57,542 nucleotides of DNA from Candidatus Obscuribacter sp. (lineage in GTDB: Bacteria > Cyanobacteriota > Vampirovibrionia > Obscuribacterales > Obscuribacteraceae). The translations under genes and the position numbers were made by a program. Under the pieces are notes generated by a model. The model searched no databases. It saw only the letters and a program-made list of their open reading frames with translations, and was not told where the DNA came from. Each line of letters begins with the position of its first letter. Position 1 is the first letter of the stretch. The stretch spans positions 1 through 57,542 of the forward strand of contig JADYXQ010000086.1 of assembly GCA_021772135.1 (NCBI GenBank), read 5' to 3'. Below are positions 52,350 through 57,542 of the stretch, one piece after another.

Positions 52350-53490
52350 GCGCACTCGAGCCAAAAGCCGTCGCACGCCAGTAGCACCACATCTGGTGCA
52401 AGGGGCTGATCCTGAAAGCTATGTTTTTGATCCCAACGCGCCCAAGTCTGTTGTCTCATTTATTGCTTACGGCGCTGATAAGTTTATCGAAGAGAAGGTT
52501 TCTGATTTAACCCCAATACAAGCACAACTGGGAAAGTGGCCGGTAATCTGGGTTAACGTGGAGGGGCTGGGGAGCGGCGAATTAATCACAGGCCTGGGTG
52601 AGTTGTTTCATATTCATGCCCTGGCCATGGAAGATATTGTGCATTTGCACCAGCGAGCCAAGTTTGAACAGTATGATGAGAATTTCTTTCTAGTTGCTCA
52701 TATGATTGATCGGATTGAAAAAGATCCTAATTTAGATGGAACGCATTCGGAGCAAGTCGCTACCGAACAAGTTAGCATGTATGTTGGTGAGGGCTTTGTC
52801 GTTACTTTTCAGGAAGGTCCCGTAGATGCTACCAAACCCGTGCTTGACCGCTTGCGCAAAGGGCGGGGCAAGCTGCGCAGTCACGGGGCCGACTACCTTA
52901 CTTACGCCCTGATTGATAGTATTATCGACGCCTATTATCCAGTGCTGGAAATATTTGGTGAGCGCCTTGAAATTATTGAAGATCATATTCTTGATGCGCC
53001 CACAAGAAAGCTGGTGGCCAATGTGCATGAGTCAAAGCGCGAGTTGCTGACTTTGCGCCGCGCTCTTTTTCCTCTCAGGGAAGCACTGAGTTCAATTTTA
53101 CGCACCAGCCCCGCTAATTTTTCACCTGAGACGCTTCTGCACTTGCGCGATTGCTATGACCATGTGGTGCAGATTACTGACTTGATCGAAACTTATCGCG
53201 AACTCTGTTCTGACTTGATGGATGTTTATTTGTCGAGCATCAGCAACAAGCTCAATGAAGTGATGAAGACACTGACAATTGTTACTACTATTTGCGCTCC
53301 TCCGACTTTGATTGCCGGCATTTACGGCATGAACTTTGATAACGCCGCCTCTCCTTTTAATATGCCTGAGTTGCGCTGGCACTATGGCTACTTTTTTGCC
53401 CTGGCAATGATGGTGATCAGTTCAGCGTTAATGGTAGTGCTGCTTGTTCGTTCAGGTAGGTTTTCGTCGAATGGCAAAGACGAAAAATAA
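52342..53490 (+). CDS. corA: CorA-family magnesium/cobalt transporter
   Basis: A 382-residue ion channel-transporter of the inner membrane. The start is ATG 52342 with AGGA about 8 bases upstream. The large cytoplasmic domain ends in the long stalk helix. Two membrane helices lie at the C-terminus, and the GMN selectivity motif is present as IAGIYGMNFDN between them. Preceding VTTICAPPTLIAG is typical. Its first 8 bases overlap the end of the uncharacterised cassette gene, so it may be co-transcribed with it. The last residues form a charged tail. Confidence 0.94.
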   Translation: MTKRTRAKSRRTPVAPHLVQGADPESYVFDPNAPKSVVSFIAYGADKFIEEKVSDLTPIQAQLGKWPVIWVNVEGLGSGELITGLGELFHIHALAMEDIVHLHQRAKFEQYDENFFLVAHMIDRIEKDPNLDGTHSEQVATEQVSMYVGEGFVVTFQEGPVDATKPVLDRLRKGRGKLRSHGADYLTYALIDSIIDAYYPVLEIFGERLEIIEDHILDAPTRKLVANVHESKRELLTLRRALFPLREALSSILRTSPANFSPETLLHLRDCYDHVVQITDLIETYRELCSDLMDVYLSSISNKLNEVMKTLTIVTTICAPPTLIAGIYGMNFDNAASPFNMPELRWHYGYFFALAMMVISSALMVVLLVRSGRFSSNGKDEK

Positions 53491-53534
53491 TTTGCTGATT
53501 TTATATTTTCAGTTTGCCTCTCAGCCAGTTTTTC

Positions 53535-54103
53535 AACGTGGCTTCGCCCTGATTGCTTCCCATCTTGCATCCAGCTTCTCCGCTTCCGCTGACCGATTCA
53601 TTTTGCGAAGTACATCGGCATAAAATCCTAGGGTTTTTGCCACCCACGGGCTATCAGGATCTAATGCTTTCTCTCTGATTACCAGGGTGCGTTTAAACCA
53701 GTGGCTCCGCCTCTGCCTTCCGGCCCAGTCCCATGTACAGAAGAGCCAGCTTATTCAGGGTGTAAGCCAGATCCCGATGACTATGACCTTGCGCCTTCTC
53801 ATAAATTGTCGCCGCCCGCTTATATACCTGCTCAATCTCCGCAAGCTTGCTCTGAGTAGAGTAGACAGTTGCCATGTTATGCAGGCTGGTGGCCAGCCGG
53901 CTGTCGTCAGGTCCCAACTTCTCTGCTTCTTCAAGTCCTAAAGACCATGATTTCTCTGCCTCGTCATAGTGACCTTCCTCATAAGCTATTCTGCCCGCGT
54001 TATTGTACTTATCCCAATTGCTGCTTTGAGTGAATGCCACATTTGCTGCTGAGAGGCAGGCGACGGCTATGGTAGGCAGCATGCAATTGAGTTTGTGGTT
54101 CAT
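53535..54103 (-). pseudogene. Secreted TPR protein broken by a single-base frameshift
   Basis: The first frame has a signal-like start (MNHKLNCMLPTIAVACLSAANVAFT) and three TPR units of the kinesin-light-chain kind, for example YDEAEKSWSLGLEEAEKLGPDD, AEIEQVYKRAATIYEKAQ and KAEAEPLV before a stop at 53693. In a neighbouring frame the next repeat continues without loss: FKRTLVIREKALDPDSPWVAKTLGFYADVLRKMNRSAEAEKLDARWEAIRAKPR (53538-53697), ending at TGA 53535. Removing one base at about 53694-53697, in CTGGTTTAAA, restores one reading frame of about 188 residues. It is distinct from the TPR lipoprotein gene but of the same general kind. Confidence 0.85.
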
Positions 54104-54246
54104 AAGTTGCGCTCCAGCATATGGACCATTGTCATATTTTTGTTGTCGACCGCTCTTCGTAGCGCTGTTCTTCCGCCAAGGCTATCAAAATTAATTGCAT
54201 AGAAAATTGATTTTGGTTTGACAAAAAGCATTCATTAATTTACTCA

Positions 54247-55926
<1,680 letters not shown>

Positions 55927-55978
55927 TCATTTCTCATTTCGTTTTCGCTTTTCGGTACATATTCCATAAGTTTAGGAG

Positions 55979-56008
55979 GGGGAGTTTGACCGTCTCTCGG
56001 CACTCCCC
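55979..56008 (-). promoter_or_regulatory. Stem-loop between gatC and pyrG
   Basis: GGGGAGT (55979-55985) pairs with ACTCCCC (56002-56008). No U-run follows in the minus-strand direction, so it is not a clear terminator. It could affect the pyrG leader. Confidence 0.35.
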
Positions 56009-56039
56009 TCAATCTCACTGCTTTGTTTTTCATTTCTAG

Positions 56040-56324
56040 CTATTCCCCAATCCTGGGAACTTTGAAAAATGCACCCTCTTTGAGCGGCGCGTTTTCCATC
56101 AGCACTTCACGGCCCAGAGAGCCTATGACAACATCGTCTCTCATTACATTTACAACAGGAATCGGGTGCGACATCGGCTCAACACCGGTTGTGTCGATCT
56201 GATTAAGCTCGCCGAAATAATCCATAATGCGGCTGAGCTGCTCGGTAAAACGCTGACTTTCGTCTGCAGTCAGGCTTAACCTGGCTAATTTGGCAACATG
56301 TTGTATGTCTTCTACAGTTATCAT
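56040..56324 (-). CDS. gatC: Aspartyl/glutamyl-tRNA amidotransferase subunit C
   Basis: A 94-residue third subunit of GatCAB, which makes Gln-tRNA(Gln) and Asn-tRNA(Asn) by transamidation of misacylated tRNA. Family pattern: VEDIQHVAKLARLSLTADESQRFTEQLSRIMDYFGELNQIDTTGVEPMSHP (56169-56318). The C-terminal lobe with ENAPLKEGAFFKVPRI is the surface that wraps GatA. gatA and gatB are not in the window. It may be co-transcribed with pyrG. Confidence 0.94.
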   Translation of the reverse strand: MITVEDIQHVAKLARLSLTADESQRFTEQLSRIMDYFGELNQIDTTGVEPMSHPIPVVNVMRDDVVIGSLGREVLMENAPLKEGAFFKVPRIGE

Positions 56325-56393
56325 CTGTTTAGTATGTCAGACACCTGAATAGAACTTCTGGTATTCTCGCAGAAAGAGCCACCGGTGTGAACT

Positions 56394-57419
56394 GTGATCA
56401 TTGAGTTAGTTAGTTTAGTTTTGACCCTGGTCTTCATTGTCGCCTCGGCAGAGCTCTTTACAAATGGAATTGAATGGCTCGGACAGCGTCTACAACTCAG
56501 TGAAGGGGTGGTGGGAAGCGTCCTTGCAGCCGTAGGCACGGCCCTGCCGGAGACCTTGATACCGGTGGTTGCCCTGGTTTTCTTCAGCCGTCAACACGGG
56601 GTAGAGGTGGGCATCGGCGCCATTGCAGGCGCACCGTTTATGCTCAGCACCCTTACCCTGGGGCTTTGTGGCATTGCCTGTCTGGTTTTCACCGCCACAA
56701 AACGCAGGCAACCCGGAATTGAGATAAAAAAAGCTGTAATCAGTCGAGATTTGAAGTTTTTCATATGCGCCTACACTCTGGCCTTGCTGGCCTCCTTTCT
56801 ACCCGCTCATCCGATCATTCGAGTCGTGGTCGCCACAGCGCTGGTTTCAATCTACCCCTACTATCTATATGTCTGCTTCAAGCATGAAGGGGAAGTGGGT
56901 GAGTGCCCAGAGACTCTTTATTTCGACAGACTGTTTAAAAAAGGGTCGGAACGCCTGCATTTGATCATCACGCAAATAGTGCTTGCCCTGCTTGGTATCG
57001 TGGGCGGTGCTTATATGTTTGTTGGCTGTATTCAAAATCTGTCTGATGATTTCAACATTTCGCCGCTGGTTTTGTCTTTGATTGTTACTCCCATTGCCAC
57101 TGAATTGCCTGAGAAAATCAACAGCGTGCTCTGGCTACGCGGCAACAAAGATACGCTAGCTATCGGGAATGTCACAGGCGCGCTCGTTTTTCAAAGTTGT
57201 TTTCCTGTGGCCTTCGGTGTGGCTTTCACCAACTGGAATTTGGACCATGGTACGCAACTGTCTGGTGCGGTGGCCGTCGTTTCAGCGGCTATTTATTTGA
57301 CGCTGCTTAACTACAGCCGCTTGAAGCCACAGCATTTGATGTGCGGAGCTTTTATCTATGCCTGCACCATCGCCACCATTATTTACTGGGCGCCGGTAAT
57401 GCCGTTGCGTCACCACTAA
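56394..57419 (+). CDS. CaCA-superfamily (sodium/calcium exchanger-like) membrane protein
   Basis: A 341-residue inner-membrane protein with about ten helices, starting at GTG 56394. The two alpha-repeats that form the ion path are visible: VLAAVGTALPETLIPVVAL (about residues 42-60) and LIVTPIATELPEKINSVLWL (about 225-245), each with the Pro-Glu pair typical of cation exchangers. A cytoplasmic loop with many charges lies in the middle. The ion is not certain and could be calcium, sodium or another cation. It is divergent from gatC. The 123 bases after it to the window end show nothing I can name. Confidence 0.85.
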   Translation: MIIELVSLVLTLVFIVASAELFTNGIEWLGQRLQLSEGVVGSVLAAVGTALPETLIPVVALVFFSRQHGVEVGIGAIAGAPFMLSTLTLGLCGIACLVFTATKRRQPGIEIKKAVISRDLKFFICAYTLALLASFLPAHPIIRVVVATALVSIYPYYLYVCFKHEGEVGECPETLYFDRLFKKGSERLHLIITQIVLALLGIVGGAYMFVGCIQNLSDDFNISPLVLSLIVTPIATELPEKINSVLWLRGNKDTLAIGNVTGALVFQSCFPVAFGVAFTNWNLDHGTQLSGAVAVVSAAIYLTLLNYSRLKPQHLMCGAFIYACTIATIIYWAPVMPLRHH

Positions 57420-57542
57420 TTTGGTTTGATTTCAGGCAGCTCTTTTTTTTGGCTCATCGGTAAATCGTGTGGGTAGAAACACGATATTTGTGGCCTAAAA
57501 GACAGACAGAGGCTTGGTCCTGTAGACTTTGGTGGGGCGAAA

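Overview
The window carries the chromosomal gene mix of a Gram-negative-type bacterium that I would place, by inference only, near the non-photosynthetic cyanobacterial relatives (Melainabacteria/Vampirovibrionia, Obscuribacter-like). The hints are a tmRNA whose tag reads ANNVIKFPSRSLAAVA, close to the cyanobacterial ANNIV-type tags, a small cyanobacterial-style RRM protein, an SLH-domain lipoprotein, kinesin-light-chain-type TPR proteins and many hybrid histidine kinases. No rRNA, integrase, transposase or CRISPR array is present. The standard genetic code is in use.

Layout. 1-2.8 kb: class Ia ribonucleotide reductase, nrdA (cut by the window edge) and nrdB. 2.9-9.9 kb: an OmpR-type regulator preceded by three 14-bp tandem repeats, a DUF4239 membrane protein, a medium-chain dehydrogenase, an Old Yellow Enzyme, a royal-jelly/yellow-family secreted protein and a secreted VWA protein. 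9.9-13.9 kb: an operon of receiver protein, RedB-like thioredoxin-fold protein (frameshifted in a run of nine A) and large hybrid kinase. 13.9-17.5 kb: glpK, two small secreted proteins, pyroglutamyl peptidase and tRNA-Leu(CAA). 17.6-24.4 kb: two more sensor kinases and an HME-RND efflux pump without visible adaptor genes. 24.5-27 kb: trhO-prmA and ssrA. 26.9-28 kb: a palindrome-rich stretch, then an MFS fragment joined to a histidine-kinase fragment. 28-31 kb: a repeat-containing secreted protein, an L,D-transpeptidase-like protein and an unknown protein. 30.8-35 kb: a candidate leader peptide before a helical-repeat protein, a gutted AHSA1/SRPBCC gene, a conserved unknown, a 35-residue membrane ORF and a GMC oxidoreductase with its middle missing. 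35-45 kb: a hybrid kinase, an RlaP-like nucleotidyltransferase that has lost its catalytic acids, MFS, SLH lipoprotein, RRM protein, YaiI-like and ABC-F proteins. 44.8-48.3 kb: a glycine-zipper protein, a TPR lipoprotein and a disrupted protein made of six Clp-N repeats. 48.4-53.5 kb: a tightly packed cassette (unknown, FCP1-like HAD phosphatase, YwqG/DUF1963, unknown, CorA). 53.5-57.4 kb: a frameshifted TPR gene, pyrG, gatC and a CaCA-type exchanger.

Two things stand out. First, six loci are broken: RedB, MFS/kinase, AHSA1, GMC oxidoreductase, Clp-N array and TPR. Three are internal deletions or junctions and three are point lesions, two of them or more beside short homopolymers. This is either real gene decay or, for the point lesions, sequencing error. 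Second, the compact 48.4-53.5 kb cassette is the best candidate for an undescribed functional unit. Its enzyme families can be named but no joint role is known to me.
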